64,000 nucleotides of DNA, taken from positions 1 through 64,000 of the forward strand of contig JASAMV010002913.1 of assembly GCA_030248065.1 (NCBI GenBank). The letters are read 5' to 3'. Both the position numbers and the translations under genes were made by a program. The notes beneath the pieces were generated by a model, which was not told where the DNA came from, did not search any database, and saw only the letters and a list, made by a program, of their open reading frames with translations. This document shows, in pieces, positions 1 through 13,000 of the stretch (position 1 is its first letter; each line of letters starts with the position of its first letter). The DNA comes from Rhynchonema sp. JSB1_4. Lineage: Eukaryota > Nematoda > Chromadorea > Monhysterida > Xyalidae.

Positions 1-103
1 AATTTCCGCAATAGATTTTAACTTGACATTGTGTTTGTCACCTTCGTAATGCAGTGAAATGAATTTATAGAGTTTATATTGATATTTTCAGACCAATTTC
101 AAA

Positions 104-358
104 ATGTTCAAGTTCATCCGGACACTATGTTTGCTGTTTATTCTATCACACGGTCTTGCGTCAAGTCGCATCATTCTCACAGGTTTCATCACAATGAAAC
201 ATCATCTGTCAAAAAAACTATTCGAATTTGAGCCGAACGCTTGGTTGGACAAGGACGAAAAAGAACAACGTCAACGAGCAGAACAGAAACGAGCGCTGGG
301 ATCGCGATTGAACACACAAAATCTGGACAAACTTTTTCTGCTGCGACTGCGATTTTGA
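104..358 (+). CDS. possible small secreted peptide (84 aa)
   Basis: An 84-residue reading frame starts just after a good 3' splice site (attttcag at about 83-90) and begins with a signal-peptide-like stretch: MFKFIR, then a hydrophobic core LCLLFILSHGLA. The rest is charged (DKDEKEQRQRAEQKR) and ends RLRF at a stop. It contains KR and other basic pairs, as processed peptide precursors do, but there is no Gly for amidation and no internal repeat. A one-exon secreted peptide with a 5' UTR intron would fit. So would a chance ORF, because an overlapping minus-strand ORF of 124 codons covers much of the same DNA. I do not recognise the protein. Confidence 0.25.
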   Translation: MFKFIRTLCLLFILSHGLASSRIILTGFITMKHHLSKKLFEFEPNAWLDKDEKEQRQRAEQKRALGSRLNTQNLDKLFLLRLRF

Positions 359-1276
359 AATTGTGATGAATATATAGTGTTTCCTTTTTATGCAAGTCAA
401 AGGAAACAAGCCACCCCACGTTATAACTCAACTCCAGTTTGGGGTCGAGATTGCAGAAACCAATGAAAGAGATTAAGAATGTGTCCTTGTTAATCCAAGC
501 ACGACACTCAGCAGCAAACATGGTGAAATGTTTCATTGACATGTTGGCAGCGCACACGTGCAAAGCTCACAGCGAGCATGTGAAACATTGTTGTTGTTAG
601 ATCCCACAGCCAAACTTTGACACGTTTTTGCCAGCTGCCTGATTGAATCGAAATTGTAATCTCGACCTCGACTAGAAGTTCAGTTATAACACGGGCCCGC
701 GCGTTTCCTTGGACCAAGAAAAACAGGAAACACTATAATTATGTTTTGTTGGATGTGAATGAAAGTTGCGACGTTGGATTGGGCCAGTTGTTTGTTTGTG
801 TGTTCGGTACGTTTCTTACGTCATGTTGTCCAAACTGGGATTCCGGCGGATATCTAGTCTTAAAGTTTATTTGGCAAGAACAGTTTAGGCCTCTGCAGCG
901 ATGGTCACAGTTGATGTTTGTATCAAGATGAACGCTTTTAGAAAATGCAAAGGAATCAGGAACACACAGTACTCGAACTCCGTTACCGGTAGCAAGCGCT
1001 GGCTCGAAACTAATCAAGCCCATGTAACCGAAGGACCGGTATGCTGTATAGATTTTGGTAGACTAACATTATAGATATTATTAGCCTTGGCACATGATCG
1101 CAAAACGCAAGCCGCGCCCCAGAACGAACCACCGCTTCGCAGCCCAGTCGGTTTTCAGCCGCAACAGCCATTCCCGTAACCTGCACCTCTGTCACCAGCG
1201 GATACGGGACGGGAGGGGGGGCACAGGGGCACTACGTTTTGGCCGAAATGGAAACTGAAGGGCTGTCACCATTTCG

Positions 1277-1349
1277 GAGAAAGACCCTTAAATCGCAAGA
1301 TTTTCACTCTGACTCAGAGTGAAAATTTTGCAATTAAAGGGTCTTTCTC
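1277..1349. repeat. near-perfect 73-bp palindrome (hairpin)
   Basis: The arms GAGAAAGACCCTTAA and TTAAAGGGTCTTTCTC close on a centre reading ACTCTGACTCAGAGT. The arms are about 36 bp with only a few mismatches and a one-base centre. Sequence such as this can extrude as a cruciform or be a solo foldback element. No coding sense is evident. Confidence 0.7.
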
Positions 1350-1413
1350 TGACACACTTCAAAGGTCCGAAAATCGCGCACTTCGCGCATCAGATGTGAC
1401 CCTGACCCATATC

Positions 1414-1726
1414 TATACGGGCGTAAAGTACCGTTCTTTATTTTTCGTTAAAAAACGTTTTTTTCGGGTAAAAACCGTTTTTTTCAAATACATTTCCAGT
1501 ACTTAAAGCAGCCCCGCCGCTATTGTTTTTTGGTTTTCGACCTCGGTTTTTTCACTTATATCGTTTGTTGGAAAATTTGATCCGAACTAAAAAAACTCAT
1601 CGGTTTTGTGTCACAATTTTTTGGGAAAAATAAAATAAAAAACCGATAAAAACCCACCTTGAAAAATAAATGGAAAAGTATTCGGGCCTCGGAAACAAAA
1701 CGGTTTTTTTTTCGTCCGCCAGTATA
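1414..1726. mobile_element. non-autonomous DNA transposon, 8-bp TSD family B, copy 1
   Basis: The element has terminal inverted repeats TATACGGGCG and (right end, reverse complement) TATACTGGCG, and is flanked on both sides by the exact 8-bp direct repeat CCCATATC (1406-1413 and 1727-1734). The interior has A/T-rich runs of the type AAAACGGTTTTTTT and the segment TTTCCAGTACTTAA, shared in inverted orientation with the copy at 26156-26595. An 8-bp duplication is typical of hAT and P superfamilies. There is no transposase ORF, so this is a MITE-like derivative. Confidence 0.8.
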
Positions 1727-2284
1727 CCCATATCATTAAAACTTGGCTCGTGCGTGCGAAGTGCCAAATTTTAGAGCGGCTCATACTTTGAACGATATTT
1801 TGGCTTAAAATTGTCTAATTATAAACACACACGGGATAAAAACGATTTTTGAAAAACCAAATATGTACGACATAAAGATGACTTTAGGGATTTGCCCCCC
1901 CCCCCCTTGGCCAAAAGCTGGAGCCGGCACTGATCTCTGAAAAGCGGCACTCCATAACCAGCATCATGCACCGGCACCTCCGGAACCGCGCAACGGTGAC
2001 GACATCTGCATCGAACAGGCACGTAACGCGCAACGTGCATCGTTGTGGCACAGATTCAGTGAATCATTATGATGTCAAGATTTTTTTTAAATTGCCGCCG
2101 ATGCTGGCATGTCTAATGGCGTAGAGTGCACGCGCGTACAGGCCACGCAAAAACGCGTTCAGGGGAAAGGTTGCTGAAGACGGATGGTCCAGACGGCCAA
2201 AGCGCCAAAGATTGAGGACGCCATTAACCTGCAATGCACATAAAAACTGTCTGGTCACTTTTCGGTGGTGTACCGAGACCAATC

Positions 2285-2891
2285 CGTGCCGGGAAGACTG
2301 ATTATAAATAAAACGGATAAAGCTGATAAACCTGATAAACCCGACTCCCTTGTGCTGGGGGGAAGACTGATTACAAATAACCCGGATAAAGCTGATAAAC
2401 CTGATAAACCCGACTCAGCTGCGCTGGGGGGAAGACTGATTACAGATTGAAAAATAAAACGGATAAACCCGAATCGGTTGTGGGACAGTTCGTTCCCAGT
2501 GATCTGGTTCGGATGCAACTGTTTTGGAATTGGAACGACCGCGCGTAATGTTTCACGTCAATGATTACCTCGCTGTTTTACAGGCCTGTGATGTTTCATG
2601 TGGCTCAGGCTGGACGGAGCCTAAGCCTAAGCCTTAGCCAAGTGAAACATCACAGACACTACAAACTCGAGATAGTCAATGACGTGAAACATTAGTGCCC
2701 AACTGCTATTTACTGCTGCATTCAATTGGGACCAGCACGATCCAACATCAGCTCGTGCTTCACGCCACACCGGCCATACGCACGTTCCGCGTAATTCAGT
2801 CAGCGTAATCAGTCTTCGCCCCCCTGAGATTGGGCCTTGGGGGGAAGGCTGATTATGGCTTCGTTTAATTTGTAATCAGTCTTCCCCCCAG
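2285..2891. repeat. tandem ~70-bp repeats with an inverted partner
   Basis: From 2291 there are two copies plus a partial third of a ~70-bp unit containing GGGGGGAAGACTGATTA and GATAAAGCTGATAAACCTG. At 2868-2891 the 24-bp end of the unit returns as an exact reverse complement of 2355-2378. The pair may be the ends of one composite element that also encloses the foldback at 2546-2694. The short ORFs across the tandem part are repeats of the same words and are not considered genes. Confidence 0.6.
2546..2694. mobile_element. foldback element with telomere-type loop
   Basis: Two arms of about 65 bp pair as an imperfect inverted repeat. The outer arms are TAATGTTTCACGTCA and TGACGTGAAACATTA (exact complements); the inner arms are CTGTGATGTTTCA and TGAAACATCACAG (exact). 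The loop holds GCCTAAGCCTAAGCC, two and a half units of the TTAGGC telomere-type repeat. The inner arms carry two of the 21 copies of the TGATGTTTCA motif. Confidence 0.75.
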
Positions 2892-3249
2892 AGCCTCTGC
2901 AGGGTGTGCTGATTACAATGGTATCCCTCCACATGGCACAAAAATTTGATTTACCAGTTTGAGAGGCAACCTTGTTCTTTCAGGCAAAATTGCTGATCTC
3001 GGTTTGAGACGTGGAATTTCACAGGAAATCAAATTTCAAATTTATTTTGCAATTCGCATTATTTTATTGAAGGAAAACAAAAGGAAAAAACAATTTTTTT
3101 TCTTTTTCTCAATGACCATTTTTTTGCTATTTTTTTCTTTCCATAATGAACAAAAAACAGCCAGTTTGAGATGAAAAAAGCTATTTTTGTCTGTAAAACA
3201 GCATTTATTTGCATGACACACGGTTCGACCTTGTTTTTCGTCGTCGCAC

Positions 3250-3530
3250 AGCCCGGCCCGAATTTTTTGGGTCAGATATTTACCCGATTTTGTCATAATT
3301 TTTGCAATTTTTCTGAACCTATTTTCTGGTGAAAAAATGGAATGGTTGCTTTTGGGATCATGTCGAACAGAGGTCGCAATCGGGCCGGCCCGAGCTAAGG
3401 GGGACCCCCCACCCAGCCCCCACCCCCCTGCAACACCGTTGTTTTCAACCAAAAAAATAGGTTCAAAAAAATCGCGAAAATTATGACAAAAATTGGGTTA
3501 AAATCTGAGCCAAAAATTCGGGCCGGGCCG
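3250..3530. repeat. inverted repeat, ~80-bp arms
   Basis: The left arm (3250-3333) and the right arm (3448-3530) are reverse complements over about 80 bp with some mismatches; shared words include GAACCTATTTT and TTTGTCATAATTTT. The loop is G/C-rich. It probably represents another foldback-type element upstream of USP34. Confidence 0.6.
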
Positions 3531-3645
3531 GAGATTTGGGGGTTCGGGCCGGGCCGGAGATTTGGGGGTACGGGTCGGGCCGGGCCGGGCCGGCCCGGAG
3601 ATTTGGGGGCTCGGGCCGGGCCGGGCCGGCCAAACCCGGCCCGAT
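3523..3645 (+). repeat. GC-rich tandem repeat
   Basis: This stretch repeats a ~25-bp unit based on CGGGCCGGGCCGGAGATTTG followed by a run of G. It encodes only a low-complexity Gly/Arg/Pro reading frame and is treated as a minisatellite joined to the neighbouring inverted repeat. Confidence 0.65.
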
Positions 3646-4065
3646 TGCGACCTCTGATGTCGAAGAAGTGTTATTATGGCAAAAATATTAGCCCGCTTAA
3701 GGCTTAAGTATCTTGACTGCTACTGCTTCAATGATGTTGGAAAATAAGGGTAAATAAGGGAAAGGGACGGTAAAAAACGTCATCTTTTGTCAAAAATTGG
3801 AGAAATTTTGTCCGGGTTTTTCACGGAACTTTGTTTTCATTCCAAAAAATAGATCAGGTTTTTCGCAACAAGCCGGTTCTTTACCGTGCGCAACGATGGG
3901 TCCCCCTGGTTCATCATCATTTGTGTTCTCATTCAGCATTTTCTGTTTTTATTTGTATGCTCTCAGAGAGACTCAGAGAATTCGACCAAAGAACCAATGT
4001 AATGTGAAAGTAAAAAGTTTATTTTGGTGGAAGACCACAACAAAACTGCAACGAAACGTAAAACA

Positions 4066-7000
4066 ATGGATGAAAAGGACGAATCAACAGAGAGCGAATG
4101 TTGTGCTGTGATTCGTGAAATTATCAGCAGACGTGAGTTGTTTTTGTGCGTTTTTATCTCTATGTGATTTGATTGCCATCACGGTTTTTGTATTTTTATC
4201 TTTCGTTTTCAGCTGTCGGCGACGATGGCGGCGGTCAAGTGGCAATGAACTTCAACGATGTGTTTGAGCTGATGACCTTCTTCAACGGCTATGATAAAAC
4301 GTTCGTTTTGAATCTTTTTTCTTCTGGATGGCCTTTTCAGAGACAGGAAAAATGAAAAATTGTAACATTCCAGTCGCTGTGGCTGTCTGCTGGCGAATGT
4401 CAATGATTTCCGTGCGTTGCTGACGGCGTTGTTCGGCTGTGTGCACACGATTGTTGAATGCGAACAGCTGTGGAATGCTAACGGTGCCGGACGATCGCAG
4501 AGCGAAAATGAGAACAGGTTGATTTGTCGATCGATAAACTGTTGTCCGTTCTTTCTGTCCCATCGTCGAGCCCTTTCAAGAATAAAACTAATGAAGCGTT
4601 TTCATGATGCAAAGCTTCACAACAGTGGCAGCAGATAGAGAGAGCCCACGTACCTCCGGATTTAAAAATAGTATGGATATTGGAATTCGCACTACTTTTT
4701 TTTATCCATTTGATTTTCTTCAGCACCACCACCGACAACGACACCAACAAAGAGCCGACGGCCGATTCGCCGTCGTCCGAAAGTGCACTTGAATTTAACG
4801 ACGATCTGCTGCAACAAATGACGCTGTTCGTGTACCACGTGTGCAGCGACAATAACGCCTTGTACATGACGTTCAACAAACAGACAACCGGAATGGAGGT
4901 ACGTTATGAATATGTTCTGGTTATGATTATGAGCGCCGAAATCAAACTTGGCGATCGGCTCGGTCCTGCCTTGGCCACATGCGACTTTTGTGTTTGAGCC
5001 ACTAATTTCGATCAGCGCGAAAGTTGCTGGTTTATCACTACTAAGTTTTCTGGTTTTCTTATATCGATGAAACGGAATATTTTCTGTGTGATTTGGAAAG
5101 GTTGATGTTGACATATAAGCCCAAATCCAAGTCTGTGCGCAATGTTTAACATTATCATTTGTTTTTTCAGCAAATGACTCAATCCTACATGTACATACTG
5201 AATTTATTGGCGAGCTCAAACATTCCGCAAACTTTGATACAAAATTTCACCAAAGCGAATCCAGGCGACGTGAAAACAAAGTTTGTTTTTTAAATTGTCA
5301 AGTCAAATTATATTAGATAATGCAACAGCAGTAATTTTTGTCCGTTTCGGCCTGTTTTCACAGACGGGCGGGGTGCCAGGCCTCGTCGGTGCGAACACTT
5401 CTGGCCAACTGACCTCGAAAAAAGTTAAATTTAGAAAGCTAAAAAGTTTAATGCCAAGTTATATTGTTGAAAGTGCCATCCAAATCTTTGTCAGCCTCAG
5501 GCACAGTATTTATGAGCGTTCGTCTTGCCTAAAATGTGTTGTATGTTGTAGAACCTGGCTTCATAACAGAGTAAGATTTTTTGCCGGCTGGATCACCCAG
5601 CCCTGTGATCTCTCTCCACCTGGTGCTGGAATATTATATTATGCTTGCAAGGCCGGAGCAAAATCATTCGCAAATTTTTCCAGGTTCGCCCACCATCTGA
5701 TAGTGTTCTTGTTGCACACAAAGAATAGCCAAAGTATGCTGAAAGGGGTCCGAGACGGTCAAGTCTTCATCAACGAACTGACTGAAGCACTGGGCGCTGC
5801 TTCTGAGTGAGTTTTTTTTTAAATTTCAATGTTTTTGTATGAGGGCTAAAGCATGGTCTGTAGCACAGAGTGAAGGCACATGTCAGAACTGAAACGTTTT
5901 ACGATGCTGAGCATTTTATTGTTCGATGTATATTTTTCGCTTCTGTGCTCTGCTTGCCCGATTTTGTGATTGTTGTTGTGAGATGCTGTTGCCGTCCAGT
6001 GCTGTGGCTACTTTGGCGGGGCGGGTAGGGTACATAGGTGGAAAAATCCGGGGCGGGTAGGGGAGTAGTGTACCTGGAATCTTGGGGGGGGGGGAATCCG
6101 GTTTGGGGGGGCGGGGGGAAGATTTTTCGGGGCGGGTAGGGTACAATACAAGTTTTTTTAGGTGCCTATTTTTATGTGCTATAAGGTGCCTTTTTTCACT
6201 TTTAAGGGTTGTCGGTCGAAAATTGGGCATTTTTGACCGACAAAATGGGCATTTTGAGGGCAAAAAATCGGGTCGGGGAGGGTAACAGAGCGGGGCGGGT
6301 AGGGGGTAGGGTACCAGGGCGGGGCGGGTAGGGGGGTAGGGTACCAGGGCGGGGCGGGTAGGGTTCCATTGGGGGGACCCCCTCCCCCCAGCCACAGCAT
6401 GCCGTCCCACTGGAAGTAAACTTGACAAAGTAACTTTTGTTTTTCTAGACTTTCATTTGTTCACTTTTGTTGAGCGTTATTCTTTTACGTAGCAAGGGAG
6501 TAAAGTCAACAACAAACAGGCGTCATTAATGTCTTTGAACCGAAACATTTCCAACCGATCACCCAGGTGTTGATAGACTCAAATACTTCCGAGTCAAGAC
6601 TGAATGCACAAAAAAGTACAGCAACGCGCTTGTTTGCAGCTATCTGTGTCGTTGTGTGCAAGCGCACGAGGATGTCGCACGTGACGGCGCCTATCGGATG
6701 GCGGTGGATCAGATTTGGAAGTGGTCACTGGAAGAGACGGAGGACACGATGCAAGTTGAGGTGCACGGACTGAGACTGGCCGTTGCGCTGCTCGATTCGG
6801 CATATTTGGCCACCAGGATTGCCGCCCTCACGCAGATTACGGTCGGCGGACGACATGTTTTTGAGAGTTTTGGCTTTTTATTTGATTTCGTTCGCACGCA
6901 GTGAGTGGGACAGTCGGGGAAAGGAACTGCTCAAAGTTCTAGTCTTTGGCAAGCGACCCAGCTGTCCAAATTTCTTTCTGGTGTTGGAGCTGGCAACAGG

Positions 7001-10000
7001 TTGGGTGTGCAACTGCACTTGATCCAGGTGGTATCGATACAGATGAATATCGAAGTCGCTGATGGTGCTGATTTATCGTCGATTTAATTCCAGGAATACA
7101 TCCGCGTCTCATTCAATGACTCAGTAATGCAATATCCGCAGTCGAGCGATGCGCACGAAGAATGGTTCGGCATAAATATCTGTTGTTGTTTTTTCAATTC
7201 AGAAAGAAGCAAACTTTTTCGGTTTCCCCCAGGTTTGCCACCGAGCTCGCCTCGCAACTGTCCGCGGATCGTGTGCTCAGCAAAGTGTTCGGGCCGAACG
7301 CGCACGCTGAATTGGTGAAACAATCGCAATTGTTGCTCGACTTCATGTGCCAACACGCTGTGATGAACAAAGAAGATCTGGAGCTCATTTGGACCGTTGC
7401 GCAGGTTGATTGACGACTGATTGTCGATTTTGATCGGAAGTTTTGCCTCCGCTGCTCTAATAACGCGGCATTTTCATGCGAATGTTTCTCTCGCAGTTTG
7501 CTGCCGCTTCTCCAGGTAGCTTTGGACTCAGTTATTGAGCTGTTCAGGGATTCAGAGGTTTCCAACTGGAATGAAATGAGTGATTTCATCAAAGGTTGTC
7601 TGTTCCTCAAACTCAGGGATGCAAGTGGCACATTCCTGGAAGGAAATATTTTTCGTTGGACGCAGTGCTGTGCTTGGCGGATCAGGCAACGCAGTGGACG
7701 TAAATTCTGCATTAGCTGTTGTTGGACTATACCCTATCCGCCCCGGCCTGGTACACTACCCCCCTACCTGCCCCGCTCCGGTACCCTACCCCCCTACCCG
7801 CCCCGCTCTGGTACCCTACCCGCCCCGATTTTTGCCCTCAAAATGCCCATTTTTCGGTCAAAAATGCCCAAATTTCGACCTAAAACCCTTAAAAGTGCAA
7901 AAAGTCGCGCGCTGCGCGCTTTATATGCAGTTTATAGCATATAAAAATAGGCACCCAAAAAAACCCACCTCGAAAAATCTCCCCCTCTCCCTCCCCCAAA
8001 CCGGATTCCCCCCCAAGATTCCAGGTACACTACCCCTACCCTTCCCGGATTTTTCCACCTATGCACCCTCGCCCCGCAAAAGTAGCCACAGCACTGGTTG
8101 AACGTATCTAATTAATCAGTCCATTCATGGGCAATAATTATTGATCTGCAAGATGTTCAAAACAGACAACATAAAAAACGAAATGTCTTGGTGAAGGCAT
8201 AAATCCAGTCCGCTTAATACGCACTTTGGTAATTCGATCTTTCGCTCAAAGAACCTCTAGATCGCTCAAAGATCCGCCAACAATTCCATTCCATTTCAGC
8301 GCAAAGACTGTTCGCGGTATTGTCACGAGCTGCTCACTCAAGTACATCGACATTTCGATCCGCAACTAATCCTGCTGCTGTATGAACGACTCAGGGGCAT
8401 GTCTTCTAGTGAACATTCGGAAGTGGTACGTTGAATGATTGTTTATTTAATTTTGTTTTTGTGTTTATGTTTACACTTATTCTTCATTGCAGTCTATTCA
8501 ACTGGTGTTCAACGTTTGCGAGTACGTTCTGCATTTGTCGCTGGCCAGACAAGAATATAAAGTGAAATTGGCCGAACAGGTAGGAAATTTTTCAATTAGC
8601 ACAAAAAATCGCTTTTCACGTTTTTGAAAATACAAATTCAATTTGCAAAATTATGCGTTTCAGCAACACGCCGCCGCGCAACGTCTGCTGGCGGCAAAAC
8701 AACACGAAAAGTTGCAGCTGAAGAAACAGCGCGACGCCAGGCTGGATGACTCGATTGAGCCTGGTCAGCTGTTTGAAAGCATTGATGTTTTTTTTTATTT
8801 TTCTGTTTCCACGTTTCATAATTCTCTAGAATCTGCCGATGTCTCTGGTGCCACCGAGGATCTGGTGAGCTCGAGTGGAATGGATTCAAGAGAATTGGAA
8901 GGTGAAACTCCCAGCGAATTGTTGACCAGTGCTGGTGAGCTGATGAATTTTCAGATGGTTTTCGTTAATTTCTAGTAGAACTGTTCATTTTGATAAATAG
9001 ATGTTCACACATAATTAGATCTGCCAATGGATGGTTCGATGGTGTCGGCGGAAGAAAACGTAACGGGCGTCACCGATGATTCTGGTGGGTGGAGGAATCA
9101 ATTTTTTCCACTATTGAGCGCAATGAAAGAGAAAATATTATGATTTTAGTGCGCGTAATTGAGGAATACATCGATGAAGACGATGACAGTGAGCAATTTG
9201 GCGATGAGGAGGTGGAGGACGAAGAAGATGAGGTTGGATAATTTTCACTTTTCATGTTTTTTCGTGAGGCTGGGCACCGTGCCCTTTTAGGTGAAATTTT
9301 GTGGTAAAAGCGATCAAACGGTATGCAAATCACAATTTTTTATGTGGTTTTAGTTTGTTGTTTGCAATGTTTTTTGGTCTATGGGCGATGAAACCCAAAA
9401 AAATGTTTTCATGAATTCATAAAGCGCAGTGGTTTTTTGACGAGTCTTTGATTTCTGCTCTCAGCAACGCGAAACAACAAAATAATGGTAATAAAATGAT
9501 GCAAAATGTCGCGTGCTGTTATTCATCCGCAGCAACAAAAATAATAATGATAAAATGTTACGCATTTGTGCAAATGCTCTCCATTTCGTCACAGGACTCC
9601 AACCCAGGCGAGCCATCAATGCTTGACGCAGGCGAACCTGATTCAGAAGGGGAGTCCGAGTCTGCAGCCGAATCTCGGACCACTTCGACGTTCAGTGGTG
9701 ACAATGAAACATCAGATGACGACGATGAACAACCAGTGCGCAAACTGCCGGGTCCTGCGTCGGCCACACTGCGCCGACCGATGCTGAAACGGACTGGCAG
9801 AGAACAAGGTTGCTAAATAATGGTTTATTTGGTCGCGAGGGTTTTCATGTCATACTTCGTGACGTCATATCGAGGAAACTGATCCGTTAGTGCCTATCAG
9901 TTCCACCTACAAAAAAGCAGGAGAAAATCCAAATTCCCCCCCCCACAAAAAAACACCCCCCATAAAAATGTCAGTTAAACCAAACACCCCTTTAAACTCG

Positions 10001-13000
10001 CAAAACCAACCACACACACTGCCAGCCGCCGGCGCGCGCGCAGGTTTCAGAACCGCGCATGGCGCACCGCGAACAGCGAATTTGGCAATTTACTATAGTA
10101 AAACATTTTTGGTCGCCAGGCCATTGTTGATAGTGTGTTGTGATTGGCAGCTTTTTTCTTTCAGACACGGTAGCGCAAGCGCAGAACAAAGAGTCAGCAG
10201 GACAACGTGTGTCGAATCTGCCGGCCGGCGAATCTCGCGAATCGAGTCCCACACGCAAACGCGCCAGCGACGAGCAGATGAGTGCGTTGCTTGACTCTTA
10301 TTTTCTCTTAATTTGTTTTCGTTCTTGAATAATTGTGATAAGAAAACAAAAACCAACTGTTGAACTTGTTGCAGCCTCAACGCCGATTCAACTGAGCAAA
10401 CGCCAGCGCACGTGTTCGGACGCGGCGAGTGACGAAAATGAGGACGATCAAAATAAATCGCCCGAGAAACGCAACGAACCGCCGTCACCGGTGCCGAAAG
10501 TCGAGGCCGCTGCTGCCGTTCCGGTCTCGGACAAGGGGCCGGCTTCCAAGCCCGACTCAGACAAGAACCAACAACAACAGCAACAACCAGCAGCTGTGAC
10601 TGCACGACCGGGCGCAGAACGGCAGATTGTGCCCCCGATGATCACTCAAATGCCGCCATCGAGCGCGATGCAAGCGGCACTCGCTGAGCACCTGCAGAAA
10701 ATGCGCGCATTCCAGGCCAGACATGTGCAGGCACTGCAGGCTGGCGTCGTGCATGGTTAGTGTTGGGATGGGATATATGTTTGAATTTGTGATTGTTGTC
10801 GCTTTTGATACCTTGTGAATGAAAATATTGGCTGACCGCCTTTTGTTGTCTTTGTAGGCTTCCAAAATCCGGTGATTACGCGCGAGTATATCGAGGACAG
10901 CATCGAGCGCGACGATGAGTGAGTGAGCGCTGTGTTCTCTTCTTTCTTTTCAACCAACAATTCCTAAATAAACTGAAAGAGACAATTTCCGCTTCGTTCA
11001 CAGGTGTTCAAGTATGGCATTGAGTCCATCGAATGGTGACAGCGAGGAGGACTCATTGAGTGACACACAAGTGCACAGACAGGGAGTGGCTGGGTTGGAG
11101 GAGGAGGATTTGGAGGTACAGCTTTGGAGCGATTGTTTCGTTTTTTTATTATTCTGTCACAGAACTCACTGTTTTATTGCTTTCCGTGACAGCTCGGGCA
11201 ACATTTCTGCGACGGGTGGAAGATTTCTGCTTGTGTGTAGTGATTGAACTGGCATGACACAAAAATTGTTGTGTGAAATTCTCAAATAAATCTCTGAGTC
11301 AAACGAACAGTTGGCGACCTCATGCATTTTCCATTGTGACAACTCGTGATCAACTAAAGTTAAAAAGATTTATGAGTGTCACACGCAAAAGTGATTATCT
11401 CAGCCGTGGAACTTCTATGTTTTTTCAACTAACCATTCCTCCATATTCTCGACAGGACGCGTCATTGGACGAACTTGAGTCATCGGTGACCGGGCTGAGA
11501 CCAGGACCTGTGCAACACAAACCAGCACACCCGCAACAGCACCAACAGCAGACGGCCGATCTGCGTGCACTGCAGAATATGTGTGCGATGACACCCGGCT
11601 CGGGGTCTCGGCGCAGAACCGGACCCATCGGGATGGGACAGATACAGATCAGTACCGATCATGTGACGCAGAATAGCTTGGCTGGTTGGTTGGAGGTGCT
11701 GTTGTGGACGTTTTGATCTCTCTCCGGAACTGCTAGTAGTCACCGATCAATTGCAGTTTAATTCGTAAATGGTAGATAATACGTGAGGTTTGGTACATGC
11801 AAATGCAATGCATCATATTGAACCGTATTTAGTGCATCTAGGGCTGTAGACTACCATTCTCAGTTTTATGTGATTTACACGTGCTTGTCCTTGCTGTGGA
11901 TTTGAAGCACAATGTGGACGTGGATTGTTCTGCGCTTCACACACGACAACCGCCAACCACAGTCAACTGTGTCAAGTCAATAATTCAACTTTGACAGGCA
12001 GTAGTGCTCCGCAGTCACTGGTTGGCGTGCCGCAACCGCTGCGCACGCCGCTACAGCACCAACATCACAATCACGTGAACGCTATGCACAGACGACGATT
12101 GACGCCTGCGCAGATGCTGGCTGTCAAATGTGGTACGTTTGTTATTGACGTTTGTCGGCGAATGTGGAACGCTGCAAGAAAACTATTTGAGAACTATTAT
12201 TATTTTCAGAAGTTCCCTTCCTCATGCACACTGCCGCAAGTCTGCCCAAACCAGGGCGTGTTCTATTGTGGGATTTGCTGATGGCGGAAGGGGAGGTCAG
12301 TTGGCTGGTATCAAGTAAGTATTCAACTTATTTTTAAACTTCGTTTTCTTATCCTTACTTTCCTGCCAGGACGTGCTCTCACCCCAAGTGTTTCCGCTGG
12401 CGCAACGTTTCATGTTTGAGCTGCTGGATGAATTCGCCTGTTTCCGTCTGCACATGCCATTTATTCGCAATACGATCAAGAGATTGAAACAGAACAGGTG
12501 CGTACATTTCATATGTTAGATGCATAATGTTCATATTTTTTTGTGTTGGATGTATTATGGTTTGCTCAAGATACAGTAGCAAGCAGTGGTGTCGTTGGGA
12601 AATCAAAAAGTCAGGATACCGGATACCCAAAATCCAAAATTTTCGGATACCGGATACCCAAAATGAAAAATCTCGGATACCAGGGGGGGTTGCTCCCTAA
12701 AATAAAAAATCTCGGATACCCAGGGGGGTTGTTCAAAAAGGGTCAATTTTTTAAGAGGAAAATCGAGCAAAATCGGTGTTGAAAGCGCAAAAAATGGTCA
12801 TATTGGTGGTTATGCTTGCGCTAGCAAGCGATTTTGAGCATTTTGGAGGTAAAAATGGGCGATTTTTACGGTTTTCGAAAAAATTTTAGGGTAGGATACC
12901 CCTGGACAAAAAGTCAGGATACCGGATACCCCTGGGTGAAAAAATCAAGATACCGGATACCGGATACTAGGGGGGTAACCCCCCCTCCCCCCCAACGACA

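Larger units (their letters stand above)
4066..8579 (+). other. USP34: USP34 exons 1-12: N-terminal helical region
   Basis: Exons read: 4066-4132, 4213-4300, 4374-4517, 4724-4898, 5171-5280, 5552-5806, about 6640-6841, about 6905-7027 (start unsure), 7094-7164, 7233-7404, 8300-8425 and 8493-8579. The encoded protein aligns with the human N-terminus through CGCLLANVNDF, the segment YLCRCVQAHEDVA leading into a conserved Trp, AALTQIT, then ELASQLSADRVLSKVFGP and CSRYCHELL. Phases agree at every junction I placed except around exons 7 and 8, where several acceptors are possible. The region is expected to form HEAT/armadillo-like helices (family knowledge). Confidence 0.75.

Noticed and set aside
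2949..2970. Similarity to the nematode SL1 leader (TTACCAGTTTGAG versus TTACCCAAGTTTGAG)
   Set aside because: Only a partial match with gaps, not followed by a donor and small-RNA structure of an SL gene; likely chance.
5916..6428. 170-codon minus-strand Pro-rich ORF
   Set aside because: It is the reverse translation of the inverted MITE copy; low complexity, no start context or conservation.
7498..7944. 148-codon plus-strand ORF
   Set aside because: Its second half is the Pro-rich translation of the hAT-like MITE (PYPPRPGTLPP), and it lies between two well-supported USP34 exons.
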